64,000 nucleotides of DNA from Aliidiomarina sanyensis. GTDB taxonomy: Bacteria > Pseudomonadota > Gammaproteobacteria > Enterobacterales > Alteromonadaceae. How positions within the stretch are numbered: the stretch's first letter is position 1; each line of letters starts with the position of its first letter. The translations under genes were made by a program, and so were the position numbers. The stretch spans positions 248,001-312,000 of the forward strand of contig NZ_PIPM01000003.1 in the NCBI RefSeq assembly GCF_003987175.1, read 5' to 3'. The notes below the pieces were generated by a model, which did not search any database, was not told the origin of the DNA, and was given only the letters and a program-made list of their open reading frames with translations. Shown piece by piece: positions 1 through 9,466 of this stretch.

Positions 1-1876
1 ACGTTCAAGCGGTCTGCAAAGCGCGCACCGTAAAGCACTGGAATCTGCAACTCACCAAAGACTGCACGGGTGTTTGACGAACCCGTCGTAATACCCGCAG
101 ACGTGCTACCCCAGGTGTTGCTTGCCAGAGTCACTTCTCCAGGAGTATCGGTGATTTCATCCCGCTGATACTGAGCACCAAATGCCGCTTGCATCATCCC
201 CGCAGGCAACTCATAGAGCTCCCCAGAGAAAATAGCTTCCACTGTATGTTGCTTGTACACAGTATTACCTGTTTCTTCACCGAATAAGAAATCACGATAC
301 TGCTGTGAAATATTTCCAGCTAAGAACTCAGGATCGAGCCACGGTAAATCAACGCAGGGTACGCCACGAACTGGTGTAGGTTGGCCAGCACATGGTGCGC
401 CAATCCCTTGCTGCGGAGTAATCGCATCGTTAAAGATGATCTTCGTTCGATAGTCACCATCGCTACGGCTGGTTTGAGCATTCACATCCCACGACCAGTC
501 GCCAATGTAACCTTCCGCACCGACCACAAAGCGCGTGTAATCAACGGTAATGGTCTCACCACTCCAGTCAGTGATAGGCGTCGAGCTCAGGATGAACGCA
601 CCGGTCCAGCCTTCACTCAACGGGCTGCCAGTACCGAGCCACTGGTCACCATCTTCGGTGTAATGGAACAAGTTCCAGAACTGACGGTAGCCATTTCGAA
701 TCGTTTCACGACGGTTCAATAATGCTTCTGCGAATAGCGTCGTGCGATCAGATAACCAATATTCACCATGGGCGAAAACCGTTTGAGTTTCACGCTCAGG
801 GGACAACGTGGTTAAGTCTTGGAATGGATGACTCGCGTTGGTTAAGCCAGCAGATGTGCGGTCATAGTTGACTGGGAACCAGCCTTCTGGCGTCCGCAAG
901 TGCGCTGGGTTGTTTGGATCTGCTTGATAGCCAGGGATCCATTGGGCAAGGTTTCCGTCGTAATCGAACTGGGCAAGACGTGAGCCGCCACCCGCCGGAC
1001 GTTACTGGTTCCATCTTCGAAGAAACGCGTGTAGTCGTACAACCACACGTGCCCCCACGGAAGATCGCTACAGTGGAATTCACCGGTCCGCGGATCGATC
1101 ACGTCAGCACGCGCGCCGCTATCTGGGTTAAAGAAATAAGATTCAGCACAGGCGTAGAAATCTCGGTCGCCACGCGCCAATTCACGGTCTTTCCGGTAAT
1201 CAGCAACCACACGGACCGAACCCCGATCAAATGAACGGCCAATCGAGCCACTCAAGCGCAAGGTCTCGCCACCGCTTTGTTCAGGTTTGCTGTAATTTGC
1301 ATTGAAGACAGACTCATCACCGGTACGGGTGATGATGTTCACAACCCCGGCAACCGCATCTGAACCGTACAAAGAGGACGCGCCGTCTTTGAGGATTTCA
1401 ACCCGATCAACCGCTGCAAGCGGCATGATGTTCAAGTCAAATGCTGAGACCTGACCACGCGTTCCCGCAGGTCCGATCCGACGACCATTTAAGAGAACGA
1501 GCGTCCGGTTGGCACCTAAACCACGCAATGAAACCGTTTCAACACCCGCACCACCTTCAGTAATTGAAGACGATGTGGCTGCAGTGATTTGGTTTGAGCC
1601 GGCAGCAACCGTTGAAGTCCGAAGGAGCTCACCGAGTGAACCTAAACCTTGGCTTAACGCGTCCGCTGCACTAATCACTTCAACAGGTGAAGCTTGATCC
1701 AGACCATCGCTACGAATCCGCGAGCCGAGCACTGTAATGCGCTCTGGCCGCTCAGATGCTTGTTGTTCTTGTTGTTCTTCGTTTTCTTGCGCAGTGACGC
1801 TAAAGACGGTACCCGCAAGTAAACATCCAATCGCTATGCTGATCGGAGTGCGTTTTTGTTCTAAGAATTCACTCAT
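1..1876 (-). pseudogene. TonB-dependent receptor, frameshifted, 3' end beyond window
   Basis: Outer-membrane receptor for TonB-driven uptake of an unknown ligand. Reading from 1876, the frame shows a signal-peptide-like start (MSEFLEQKRTPISIAIGCLL), a TonB-box-like segment (RITVLGSRI) and a plug domain with LRGLGANRTLVLLNGRR and DGASSLYGSDAVAGVVNII. After about residue 295 this frame becomes nonsense and stops at 842. From about 988-1003 the neighbouring frame takes over with a sensible sequence (GGSRLAQFDYDGNLAQWIPG) and stays open to base 1. One base is therefore missing, or two extra, near 988-1003. This is either a true pseudogene or a sequencing error in a GC-rich run. The plug resembles those of the receptors at 15072 and 43465. 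The ligand cannot be told from the sequence. Confidence 0.85.
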
Positions 1877-2080
1877 AATGAATCGTCCCGGTAAATTGTT
1901 GTTATTCCCTTGTTCCGGTTAGAAAAACTGACCTACCTGGTCGGAATACTGCTTCACTGCGCTTTGGAACATAATTGGAGGGTTATAGTGGTTTTCCACT
2001 ATTATTGCCATTGTATGACAAATGAACGTCATGGCAACATTTAATATGACAGATTGCGGATATAATTTGAAATGATGGGG
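1877..2080. other. Intergenic leader of the TBDR
   Basis: About 200 bases between recR and the receptor gene, both on the minus strand. It should carry the receptor promoter. The stretch is AT-rich at 1970-2060, but I see no convincing -35/-10 pair, operator or terminator. It holds no copy of the palindromic repeat found elsewhere in the window. Confidence 0.4.
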
Positions 2081-2686
2081 TCAAAAAACGTTTTTTCGAC
2101 CGGAAAAAGCGTGTCCCAGGGTGGTATGGTCAACGTATTCAAGCTCGCCGCCGACCGGAACCCCATGTGCAATGCGGGATGCACGAATACCATAACGTTT
2201 AGCAAGGTCGGCGATAAAATGAGCCGTCGTATCCCCTTCAAGCGTTGGATTGGTTGCCAAGATAACTTCTTGAATCGAGCCTTCGCGAAAACGGGCTTCC
2301 AGGACATCAAGGCCAATATCCGCAGGACCTATGCCGTCGAGGGGCGACAGGCGGCCCATCAGAACAAAATATTGGCCTTGAAATTGACCGGTTTGTTCGA
2401 CCGCAAGAACGTCACTGGGGGATTCAACGATACACAAGGATTGCTCTTGCGCCCGTTCCGAATCGGCACAGATATAACAAATGGGATGTTCACTGAGGGT
2501 GCGGCACCGCTCACAACGTCCAACTACGGCAAGTGCGTTCTGTAACGCTTCACCGAGTCGCTGTGCGCCGTCCCGCTGCCGATCAAGGAGCTGAAATGCC
2601 ATGCGCTGAGCGGTTTTTTGCCCGACACCAGGCAATACCCGAAGGGCATCCATCAGTGCCGTGATCGCAGGACTAAACTTCTTCAT
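2081..2686 (-). CDS. recR: Recombination mediator RecR
   Basis: RecR acts with RecO (and RecF) to load RecA on SSB-coated single-stranded DNA during gap repair. The 201-residue protein has the family's usual length. An N-terminal helix-hairpin-helix ([20 protein letters not shown]) is followed by a C4 zinc finger (C58, C61, C70, C73) and a Toprim domain ([36 protein letters not shown]). It ends with the conserved ARGVPVG-like segment, here [14 protein letters not shown]. It lies directly downstream of ebfC in the same orientation, the usual order in gammaproteobacteria. Start ATG at 2686. Confidence 0.97.
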   Translation of the reverse strand: MKKFSPAITALMDALRVLPGVGQKTAQRMAFQLLDRQRDGAQRLGEALQNALAVVGRCERCRTLSEHPICYICADSERAQEQSLCIVESPSDVLAVEQTGQFQGQYFVLMGRLSPLDGIGPADIGLDVLEARFREGSIQEVILATNPTLEGDTTAHFIADLAKRYGIRASRIAHGVPVGGELEYVDHTTLGHAFSGRKNVF

Positions 2687-2711
2687 CGGCTCCCCTCAGG
2701 CGTACGTCAAT

Positions 2712-3044
2712 TTAGAAAGGTAGCTTCATACCGGGTGGTAATCCCATGCCACCGGCGATTTTACTCATTTTTTCTTTGCTGGTTTCTTCCACTCGACGCA
2801 CCGCATCGTTGGTCGCTGCAGCAATCAGGTCCTCAAGCATTTCACGATCGTCTTCATCACCAAACAAACTCGGGTCAATCGCGACACGTTTCACGTTGTG
2901 GTTTCCATACATGGTGACTTTGACCATACCAGCCCCAGCTTCACCTGTGACTTCCATGCTTGCAATCTCTTCTTGCACACGCTGCATTTGCTCTTGCATT
3001 TGCTGCGCTTGCTTCATCATATTGCCTAGACCACCTTTAAACAT
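2712..3044 (-). CDS. ebfC: YbaB/EbfC nucleoid-associated protein
   Basis: Small DNA-binding protein of the YbaB/EbfC family, which coats DNA as a dimer. The 110 residues begin [20 protein letters not shown] and continue with a coiled coil and the conserved [12 protein letters not shown] and [13 protein letters not shown] segments. The open frame continues upstream to 3161, but that extension only translates a palindromic repeat. The ATG at 3044, preceded by GAGAG, matches the family N-terminus. It lies 25 bases upstream of recR and is probably cotranscribed with it. In relatives dnaX is immediately upstream; here cysD and cysNC intervene. Confidence 0.95.
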   Translation of the reverse strand: MFKGGLGNMMKQAQQMQEQMQRVQEEIASMEVTGEAGAGMVKVTMYGNHNVKRVAIDPSLFGDEDDREMLEDLIAAATNDAVRRVEETSKEKMSKIAGGMGLPPGMKLPF

Positions 3045-3112
3045 GGGTAAACTCTCTCTTTTGATAAACAACAAAGTGGGCGTAATGCTACCACAAAACC
3101 ATCCAGATGTTG

Positions 3113-3141
3113 CCAACGCATGTTCCGTAACGGAGCGTTGG
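3113..3141. repeat. Palindromic repeat, long-loop form
   Basis: Stem CCAACGC...GCGTTGG enclosing a loop with TTCCGTAACGGA, itself a small palindrome. It lies in the cysNC-ebfC gap and is the only copy of the family in the first 18 kb. It may form a hairpin between the two genes. There is no following T-run, so it is not a classical terminator. Confidence 0.8.
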
Positions 3142-3173
3142 GGGCAGGCCGCGCCCAACATGGTTGGCCACGA

Positions 3174-5090
3174 TTATGTTTGGGTTAAGATGCCGCGATT
3201 CACCAACGCTTGAAATACCTGCTCTACACAGTCCTCAATCGAGTCCTTGGCGGGATACAAGTGGACATCCGGTGCAACCGGCGTCTCATAGGGTGAACTG
3301 ATGCCGGTAAAGTTTGCAATTTCTCCCGCACGGGCTCGCTTATACAGATTCTTTGGGTCTCGCCGTTCACATTCTTCGAGCGGCGTATCAACAAAGACTT
3401 CGAGGAAATCCACCGCCTCGCTCAAATGTGCCCGCACCGTTGCGCGATCCTCAGTAAAGGGTGAAATAATTGCAGCGTTCACGATGATTCCTGCATCGGT
3501 CAGCAACTTGGCAACCTCGGCGGTACGCCGCACATTTTCAGAGCGGCTTTCCGGGGTAAAACCAAGATCTTTGTTCAAACCATGGCGCAGGTTATCCCCG
3601 TCAAGCACAAAACTCTGGCACCCCATATCAAACAAGCGACGGTCTAATGCGTGCGCAAGGGTGCTCTTTCCAGAACCGGATAGCCCAGTAAACCAAACCA
3701 CGCAGGGGCGATGTCCTCGCACTGCAGCTCGTTCATGGGATGTCACCGAAGGCACATGCCAACGAATGTTCGCATTCGGATTCCCTTCAACGTCTGATTG
3801 CCCTGCCGCGGCTGGAGTTGACGCGCTTCCCGCACGAGGCAACGCCCGTTGCACCATCCCGGCGGCCACCGTTTGCCCGGTTGTGTTATCTACCAGAAGA
3901 AACGCACCAGTCTCTCGATGGCTCACATAATCATCAAAAGCGACAGACTCGGCACAGCGCAGATCCACGACGCCAATGTCATTACAGGACAGCATCACCG
4001 CCGGAACTTCAGCAAACGAATTCACATCAATTTGATGGTGCAGCCGTTCAACGCGCGCACGCGTCTGTTTAGTCAAAAACTGCAGCGTAAACTGAGCGCC
4101 GGGTTCCAGGGGTCGAGCAGCAAACCACAATACACGCGCTCGCAACCGATCACTTAGCTGACTCAAATGTTGCTTGTCGACCAGCAAGTCACCGCGGCTC
4201 ACATCGAGTGCATCAGCGATACACAGGGTGACCGATTGAGGTGCTTGTGCTTGGCTAAGTGACTGCTCGCCAAGCCGGATGTCGGTAATCCGTGAGACCG
4301 CTCCAGTACTCATCAAGCGAATCGAGTCACCCACCTGAATCGACCCCGAAGTGATACGCCCTTGATATCCCCGAAACGACGCACTTGGCCGACTGACTCG
4401 TTGCACCGGAAAGCGGAAATGCTCACCGGCGCGGGCTTGCTGCACGTCAATCCCGTGCAAATAGTGCAACAGCGGCTGTCCGCGGAACCACGGCATCTGC
4501 TCGCTCGGATGAACCACGTTATCCCCCGTCAGCGCACACATCGGGACAAAACGCACGTCGGGAATATCGAGCTGACCAATGAGAGCGAGGTAGTCTTGCT
4601 GAATCTGCTTATAAACAGCTTGATCGAACTGCACCGCATCCATCTTATTGACCGCCACAATGACATGTTGAATGCCCATCAGCGCACAAATAAAACTATG
4701 CCGACGCGTCTGTGTTTGCACACCAAAGCGCGCATCAATCAAGATCACCGCGACATCACACACCGAGGCAGCAGTGGCCATATTGCGGGTATATTGCTCA
4801 TGCCCCGGCGCATCGGCGATGATAAATTTGCGGGTATCCGTGCTGAAATAACGATAGGCCACATCAATGGTAATGCCCTGCTCACGTTCCGCCTCGAGGC
4901 CATCCACCAGCAACGCAAAATCTAGACCGTCTCGTTGTGTGCCAATCCGTTTGCTGTCTTGGGTTAGGCGGGTGAGTTGGTCGTCGTAGATGGATGCCGT
5001 ATCGTAGAGTAATCGCCCGATCAGCGTACTTTTTCCGTCGTCAACACTGCCGCAGGTTAAGAAACGCAACAATGCTTTTTCGGTGTTCAC
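3174..5090 (-). CDS. cysNC: Bifunctional sulfate adenylyltransferase large subunit / APS kinase (CysN-CysC fusion)
   Basis: Assimilatory sulfate activation. The N-terminal GTPase half drives ATP sulfurylase with CysD, and the C-terminal half phosphorylates APS to PAPS. The 638-residue protein shows CysN GTPase motifs GSVDDGKS (14-21), DAPGH (93-97) and NKMD (148-151), then beta-barrel domains, a linker rich in A, G and P near 420-440, and an APS kinase with Walker A GLSGSGKS (469-476) and DGDNLR (497-502). The APS-kinase residues look intact. The start is GTG at 5090, overlapping the TAG of cysD as TAGTG, so the two are translationally coupled. In E. coli cysN and cysC are separate; NodQ-like fusions are common elsewhere. 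Confidence 0.96.
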   Translation of the reverse strand: MNTEKALLRFLTCGSVDDGKSTLIGRLLYDTASIYDDQLTRLTQDSKRIGTQRDGLDFALLVDGLEAEREQGITIDVAYRYFSTDTRKFIIADAPGHEQYTRNMATAASVCDVAVILIDARFGVQTQTRRHSFICALMGIQHVIVAVNKMDAVQFDQAVYKQIQQDYLALIGQLDIPDVRFVPMCALTGDNVVHPSEQMPWFRGQPLLHYLHGIDVQQARAGEHFRFPVQRVSRPSASFRGYQGRITSGSIQVGDSIRLMSTGAVSRITDIRLGEQSLSQAQAPQSVTLCIADALDVSRGDLLVDKQHLSQLSDRLRARVLWFAARPLEPGAQFTLQFLTKQTRARVERLHHQIDVNSFAEVPAVMLSCNDIGVVDLRCAESVAFDDYVSHRETGAFLLVDNTTGQTVAAGMVQRALPRAGSASTPAAAGQSDVEGNPNANIRWHVPSVTSHERAAVRGHRPCVVWFTGLSGSGKSTLAHALDRRLFDMGCQSFVLDGDNLRHGLNKDLGFTPESRSENVRRTAEVAKLLTDAGIIVNAAIISPFTEDRATVRAHLSEAVDFLEVFVDTPLEECERRDPKNLYKRARAGEIANFTGISSPYETPVAPDVHLYPAKDSIEDCVEQVFQALVNRGILTQT

Positions 5091-6013
5091 TAAAAGTACC
5101 CCTCGCGTTTCTTCTGCTCCATCGCATGCGGTGAATCGGAATCAATCAAGCGCCCTTCCCGCTCCGAAACTCGGATATGGGCCATTTCCTCAATAATTTC
5201 GGCCACCGTCGTTGCATCCGATTCAATTGCCGCGGTCAACGGATAACAACCGAGCGTCCGAAAACGGACTCGCTTAAGGACAGGTTGTTCGTTTTCGAGC
5301 AGTGGAAAGCGATCGTCATCAACCATAAACCACTTCCCATCACGCTGAACACAGGGACGTTCTTTGGCAAAGTAAAGCGAGGGAATGGCGATATTCTCAG
5401 CTGCGATGTACTGCCAAATATCCTGCTCCGTCCAATTAGACAGCGGAAAAACTCGGAAGCTCTCACCGGGACCACACGCCCCATTGAAAATACCCCACAA
5501 TTCTGGACGCTGGTTTTTCGGATCCCAGCGCTGCTCACTGTTGCGGTGTGAAAATACGCGTTCTTTAGCACGCGAGCGCTCCTCATCACGGCGCGCACCA
5601 CCAAACGCCGCGTCATAAGCGCCGCGTGCGAGCGCTTCCCGCAACGCTTGGGTCTTCATAACGTCGGTATAACGGGCACTGCCATGGCTAAAAGGAGTGA
5701 GACCATCCGCTTGACCTTGCGGCTGCGTATACACGTGCAGATCCAAACCAAACTTTTCCGCCGTGGCATCCCGAAAAGCAATCATCTCGCGGAACTTCCA
5801 AGTGGTATCAATGTGCAGCAACGGAAATGGCAGTGGCTCTGGAGCAAATGCTTTGCGAGCAAGGTGCAAAAGGACCGAAGAGTCTTTACCGATCGAATAG
5901 AGCAAGACAGGGTTCGCCATTTGGGCGACAACTTCCCGAAATATCGCGATGGCCTCACTTTCCAGTTGTGCGAGGTGCGAGAGCGATTGATTTACTGATG
6001 TCGAGTCACCCAT
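5090..6013 (-). CDS. cysD: Sulfate adenylyltransferase small subunit CysD
   Basis: Catalytic subunit of ATP sulfurylase, forming APS from sulfate and ATP. It belongs to the PP-loop (PAPS-reductase-like) superfamily. The motif [17 protein letters not shown] lies near residue 40, followed by [43 protein letters not shown] and a C-terminus ending KKREGYF, all typical. I chose the ATG at 6013 (307 residues) because the product then begins like E. coli CysD. The frame also allows a TTG at 6031 that overlaps the dnaX stop. It is coupled to cysNC downstream and abuts dnaX upstream, an unusual partner. Confidence 0.94.
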   Translation of the reverse strand: MGDSTSVNQSLSHLAQLESEAIAIFREVVAQMANPVLLYSIGKDSSVLLHLARKAFAPEPLPFPLLHIDTTWKFREMIAFRDATAEKFGLDLHVYTQPQGQADGLTPFSHGSARYTDVMKTQALREALARGAYDAAFGGARRDEERSRAKERVFSHRNSEQRWDPKNQRPELWGIFNGACGPGESFRVFPLSNWTEQDIWQYIAAENIAIPSLYFAKERPCVQRDGKWFMVDDDRFPLLENEQPVLKRVRFRTLGCYPLTAAIESDATTVAEIIEEMAHIRVSEREGRLIDSDSPHAMEQKKREGYF

Positions 6014-6027
6014 GATGCCACGCTCAC

Positions 6028-8130
6028 TCAATCGTCGGAGGGCCGCACATCAGAAATCACCGCATCGAGCTGTTTGCGCAGCACGGTAATATCTGGATGT
6101 TCGGAAGCACGTTGTTCTGCGCGCTTTTGGCGTTGCGCATCGATTTCCTGTTGAATTTGAGCAGGTGTTTGCTCCGGGGTACCAAACTCAATCACGAGTT
6201 CGCGACCCGCGAGTGAGTCCGCAAGTAACGTATGAAATGCGGCGTGCATGCTGTCGTTGAGCAGCATACGTTGTGATTCATCGATCAGTAGAACCCCTTT
6301 GTCGGAAGTCCATACTGAATTAAGCAGAACCTGGCGTGACATCCCCGTCAACCCGCTATCATCAATGCGAGCGCTCCATCCATCAATCTCGCGCGCGAAC
6401 CGCGTCTCAGGCGTCGCCGATGAAGCATCCGATGATGTGGGTTCCGTGGGTGAAATCGGTTCAGAACGCTCGGTCTCGTCGGGAGACGAGGCTGATGGCT
6501 GCGCATCAGGTTCTGGAACAGACTCCGCCGGTATGTTCGCAGATTGTGTTTCGACATGTCTCGCACGCGGTGGCGCAGTCGCTGCGGGTTTTTCTTGTTG
6601 TTCCGGCGTAGAAGCCCCTCCGATAGAAGGCTTTGCCCGCCGCCGCGCAGCTATTTGTTCACGCGTGGCGAGGAGCGACTTAAGATCCGTTCCTTCATGA
6701 CTTGGAGGATACCCTTCCTTCGGCAGAGGAGCTGAAGGCGGTTGCGCTTCGCGCTGCTGTGCAGCGTCGGCTTCCAGATCACGCTGCTGCGCATCCAACG
6801 ATGCAATCTCCGCCTCATCCAAGCCATCGTAGTCCTCATCGGCATCCGAGTCAGCGGCATCAAGCCAAGCAGGAACGTCTTCTGCAATTTCTGAGGGAGG
6901 CGTATTTGGCTTTGCGGGCTTTGTGGGCTTTGTGGGCTGTGCGGGCTCTACGGAATTGACCGGCTTGGAACTGTCACTGTTTTTTTTTTCGGTTTCAGCT
7001 ACGCCGCTTGACTGCGCAAATTGAGGCAATGCAGCCCCCGCAATGTCAGGCCGGAATGCGAGTAAACGCAGGAGGGTCATTTCAACGCAGGATAATGCAT
7101 CCGGTGCAAACGGCTGTTCTTTGCGCCCTTCGACGACCAGCCGATAGAATAACGACCAAGTGGCAGAAGGCACAGCCTGAAGCAGCTGCTGAATAGCCTC
7201 GCGATGCGGCGCAAATTCTGCGTCAAGGTAGTCTGCAGAACTGTGGGCTAACGCTAGCTGATGCAACGCATTCTGCAGTTCGGGGAGGAGCGCACCGATA
7301 TCCGCCATCTTATCAACAAGACGCCGGGCATGTTCAATGACCTGTGCATCCTCACCGGCTAAAATGTCACGCAGCAATTGCAGTACATTATGTGGATCGA
7401 TACGGCCCAACATCGCTGCCACTTGGCTCTCATGAACCGCCTGATTTCCCTGGGCAATTGCTTGATCTGTGAGACTTAACGCATCACGCATCGACCCCTG
7501 TGCAGAACGCGCAAGTAGCTGCAATGCAGCGGTATCATAGGGAATCTGCTCGGCATTCAGGATATGCGCCAATTGGGTTTCAATCTCATTGCGCGTCAAG
7601 GCACGCAGATGGAACTGCAAGCACCGCGACAATACGGTAATCGGCAGCTTGTCCGGATCCGTGGTAGCGAGGAGGAAGATAACGTGGGGTGGCGGCTCTT
7701 CTAGCGTCTTCAACAGGGCATTGAAGCTGTGCCGCGATAACATGTGCACCTCATCAATTAGGTACACTTTGTAACGGCCTGAGGTTGGCCGATACTGAAC
7801 GTTCTCAAGGATTTCACGGGTGTCTTCGACTTTTGTTCGGGACGCCGCGTCAATCTCCATTAAATCAACGAACCGACCTGCTTCAATGTCGACACAGGCG
7901 GAACATTCACCACAAGGGGTCGCAGTAATACCGGTCGCGCAATTCAATGAGCGAGACAGAATACGCGCAATGGTGGTTTTACCAACCCCGCGGGTGCCGG
8001 TCAGGAGGTACGCGTGATGGAGGCGCTGATGGGTAAGGGCATTACTCAACGCCTCAAGCACATGCTGCTGCCCCACCACTTCGGAAAAGTTACGTGGCCG
8101 CCATTTCCTTGCCAGCACCTGATAACTCAT
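6028..8130 (-). CDS. dnaX: DNA polymerase III subunits gamma/tau
   Basis: Clamp-loader ATPase and replisome organiser, 700 residues. The AAA+ module (1-240) has Walker A GTRGVGKT (45-52), a four-cysteine zinc site (C64, C73, C76, C79) and Walker B LIDEVH (124-129). Domain III ends near residue 370. A low-complexity linker ([14 protein letters not shown] and many E, A and P) follows, then the tau-specific C-terminus. At the end of domain III the codons GAA AAA AAA AAC make a run of ten A (6980-6989 on the plus strand). Slippage adding one A reaches TGA two codons on, giving a gamma-like product of about 385 residues. Start ATG at 8130. apt lies 43 bases upstream, the common arrangement. Confidence 0.97.
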   Translation of the reverse strand: MSYQVLARKWRPRNFSEVVGQQHVLEALSNALTHQRLHHAYLLTGTRGVGKTTIARILSRSLNCATGITATPCGECSACVDIEAGRFVDLMEIDAASRTKVEDTREILENVQYRPTSGRYKVYLIDEVHMLSRHSFNALLKTLEEPPPHVIFLLATTDPDKLPITVLSRCLQFHLRALTRNEIETQLAHILNAEQIPYDTAALQLLARSAQGSMRDALSLTDQAIAQGNQAVHESQVAAMLGRIDPHNVLQLLRDILAGEDAQVIEHARRLVDKMADIGALLPELQNALHQLALAHSSADYLDAEFAPHREAIQQLLQAVPSATWSLFYRLVVEGRKEQPFAPDALSCVEMTLLRLLAFRPDIAGAALPQFAQSSGVAETEKKNSDSSKPVNSVEPAQPTKPTKPAKPNTPPSEIAEDVPAWLDAADSDADEDYDGLDEAEIASLDAQQRDLEADAAQQREAQPPSAPLPKEGYPPSHEGTDLKSLLATREQIAARRRAKPSIGGASTPEQQEKPAATAPPRARHVETQSANIPAESVPEPDAQPSASSPDETERSEPISPTEPTSSDASSATPETRFAREIDGWSARIDDSGLTGMSRQVLLNSVWTSDKGVLLIDESQRMLLNDSMHAAFHTLLADSLAGRELVIEFGTPEQTPAQIQQEIDAQRQKRAEQRASEHPDITVLRKQLDAVISDVRPSDD
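6980..6989 (-). promoter_or_regulatory. Candidate slippage site (A10) in dnaX
   Basis: Ten consecutive A residues on the coding strand at codons 381-384. The zero frame continues as tau. One extra A, or a -1 ribosomal shift, gives AAA AAA AAA CAG TGA and stops at once. Loss of one A also ends within about a dozen codons. The position fits the gamma/tau boundary of other bacteria. I could not identify a strong downstream hairpin, so transcriptional slippage seems more likely than an E. coli-type frameshift. Confidence 0.55.
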
Positions 8131-8173
8131 GCGTACTCCGGAAGATTAAAATAATTGGAACACAGCTTCGCAG

Positions 8174-8731
8174 TTATGCGTCAAAAGAGCAAATTGCAAA
8201 GCTATTTACACCGATACTATCGAGCGCTTTTCGACCATTCAAATAAAGCAGCTCGCACACGAAGGCGGCTTCATAAATTTGTGCCGGGGTCTTGCGCACC
8301 AACTCCACGGCAGCACTCATGGTGCCACCGGTCGCCAGCATGTCATCCATAATAATGACTTTGTCGCGCACCTTCAGACCATCTTTGTGCAACTCGAGGA
8401 CGTCATCACCGTACTCGAGCATATAACTCGTGGAGAAGACTTCCCGTGGCAATTTGCCGGGTTTACGAATCAGGGTAAGGCCCACGCCAAGCCGGTCCGC
8501 GAGCGCGGCGGAAAAAATAAACCCGCGTGCCTCGATTGCGACAATCTGGGTGATTCCGACATTTTCATAGCGCTCAGCAAACAAATCAATGCTGTTCCGG
8601 AGCGCACGTGCATCTTGCAGCGCCGGTGTAATGTCACGGAAACGGATCCCTGGCTGGGGGAAATTCTCAACCGGTGTAATCCGGCGAGCGATATAACTGC
8701 TGCGCATATCGGCAGCGACATAATGAGTCAT
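8174..8731 (-). CDS. apt: Adenine phosphoribosyltransferase
   Basis: Purine salvage: adenine plus PRPP gives AMP. The 185-residue protein has NFPQPGIRFRDITP at the N-terminus, VAIEARGFIF, RKPGKLPRE and the PRPP-binding motif IIMDDMLATGGT, matching E. coli Apt (183 residues) throughout. The ATG at 8731 overlaps the TAA of the upstream response-regulator gene (TAATG), so the two are probably cotranscribed. dnaX follows 43 bases later. Confidence 0.96.
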   Translation of the reverse strand: MTHYVAADMRSSYIARRITPVENFPQPGIRFRDITPALQDARALRNSIDLFAERYENVGITQIVAIEARGFIFSAALADRLGVGLTLIRKPGKLPREVFSTSYMLEYGDDVLELHKDGLKVRDKVIIMDDMLATGGTMSAAVELVRKTPAQIYEAAFVCELLYLNGRKALDSIGVNSFAICSFDA

Positions 8732-9108
8732 TAGGCTACGTCACGTGGTGATAGTTGTTTTAATTTACCCAAGAGTTCGCCTGCATTGAGCGGCTTTCCA
8801 AGGACATGATTTGCCCCGAAACGCTGTGCTTTATCGCGGATCTGCTCTGGCTCTGAGGTCGTCATAAACAGAATGGGCGTCTCGCTGTACTGTTCTTCAT
8901 CGCGAAGATTCTTCACCAGCAACAAGCCATCCATCAGCGGCATTTTATGGTCAATTAAGACCACGTCATAACATGTCCTGCGCGCCTGATTGAGTCCATC
9001 AAGTCCATCAACGGCGACGTCGACCTGATAGGGAGTCTGTTCGAGGATCTCCAAAATATGGTCGCGCGTCCGTGCGTTATCTTCAACCAGTAAAAGCGAT
9101 AATGCCAT
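8731..9108 (-). CDS. Single-domain response regulator (CheY-like)
   Basis: A 125-residue receiver domain with no output domain. The acidic pocket is E9/D10, the phosphoacceptor is D53 (LIDHKMP), the switch threonine lies in FMTTSEP (83-84) and the conserved lysine is K105 in GKPLNAGEL. Every residue needed for phosphorylation is present. No histidine kinase or chemotaxis gene is nearby, so its partner is unknown. It is translationally coupled to apt, an odd pairing that says little about its function. Confidence 0.88.
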   Translation of the reverse strand: MALSLLLVEDNARTRDHILEILEQTPYQVDVAVDGLDGLNQARRTCYDVVLIDHKMPLMDGLLLVKNLRDEEQYSETPILFMTTSEPEQIRDKAQRFGANHVLGKPLNAGELLGKLKQLSPRDVA

Positions 9109-9210
9109 GTCTTCCTCATATTACAAATAGGTTTGTCGCCACTTAAGGAGAAAGTGTCCGACGAAAGCTTTCGGGCAGAAAGGCCACGATAAGCGGGGTG
9201 TGAAACGTTA

Positions 9211-9339
9211 TTACGCGCCAGTAAATAGGCTTATAACCCGCAGAACAACGGGCAGCAACGCGATGCCTACAAAGGCGACGGCTGCAATAATTAAGTGTTT
9301 GACGCGTGTTGGTTCTTTAAATTCGCCATGATCGGCCAT
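9211..9339 (-). CDS. Small single-pass membrane protein, 42 residues
   Basis: Short frame, ATG at 9339 and TAA at 9211-9213, preceded by a strong GAGGAGC ribosome site 8 bases upstream. The product begins MADHGEFKEPTRVKHL, a charged soluble head, and continues as one hydrophobic helix (IIAAVAFVGIALLPVVL, about 17-35) ending SLFTGA. The ribosome site and the head-plus-helix layout suggest a real gene rather than chance. It lies downstream of a terminator that ends the TonB operon, so it needs its own promoter. I do not recognise a family; no function is assigned. Confidence 0.6.
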   Translation of the reverse strand: MADHGEFKEPTRVKHLIIAAVAFVGIALLPVVLRVISLFTGA

Positions 9340-9411
9340 CTTGGCTGCTCCTCGTACAACGTAATCGGGGGTGGCGATCATATCTGATCCTGAAAAATTT
9401 AGAAAGTTCCC

Positions 9412-9448
9412 AAAAAAAACCGGAGCACGAGGCTCCGGTTTGTTTTTT
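9412..9448. terminator. Bidirectional intrinsic terminator after the TonB operon
   Basis: Stem AACCGGAGC, loop ACGAG, stem GCTCCGGTT (9418-9440), flanked by an A-run upstream and a T-run downstream so it can work on either strand. It lies 19 bases past the stop of the TPR gene and ends the six-gene minus-strand operon. Confidence 0.9.
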
Positions 9449-9466
9449 CAAGGATTTCGTTCGACG

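Noticed and set aside
842-1876. A complete 344-residue receptor
   Set aside because: Its last 45 or so residues are out-of-frame barrel sequence; the true reading continues in the next frame to the window edge.
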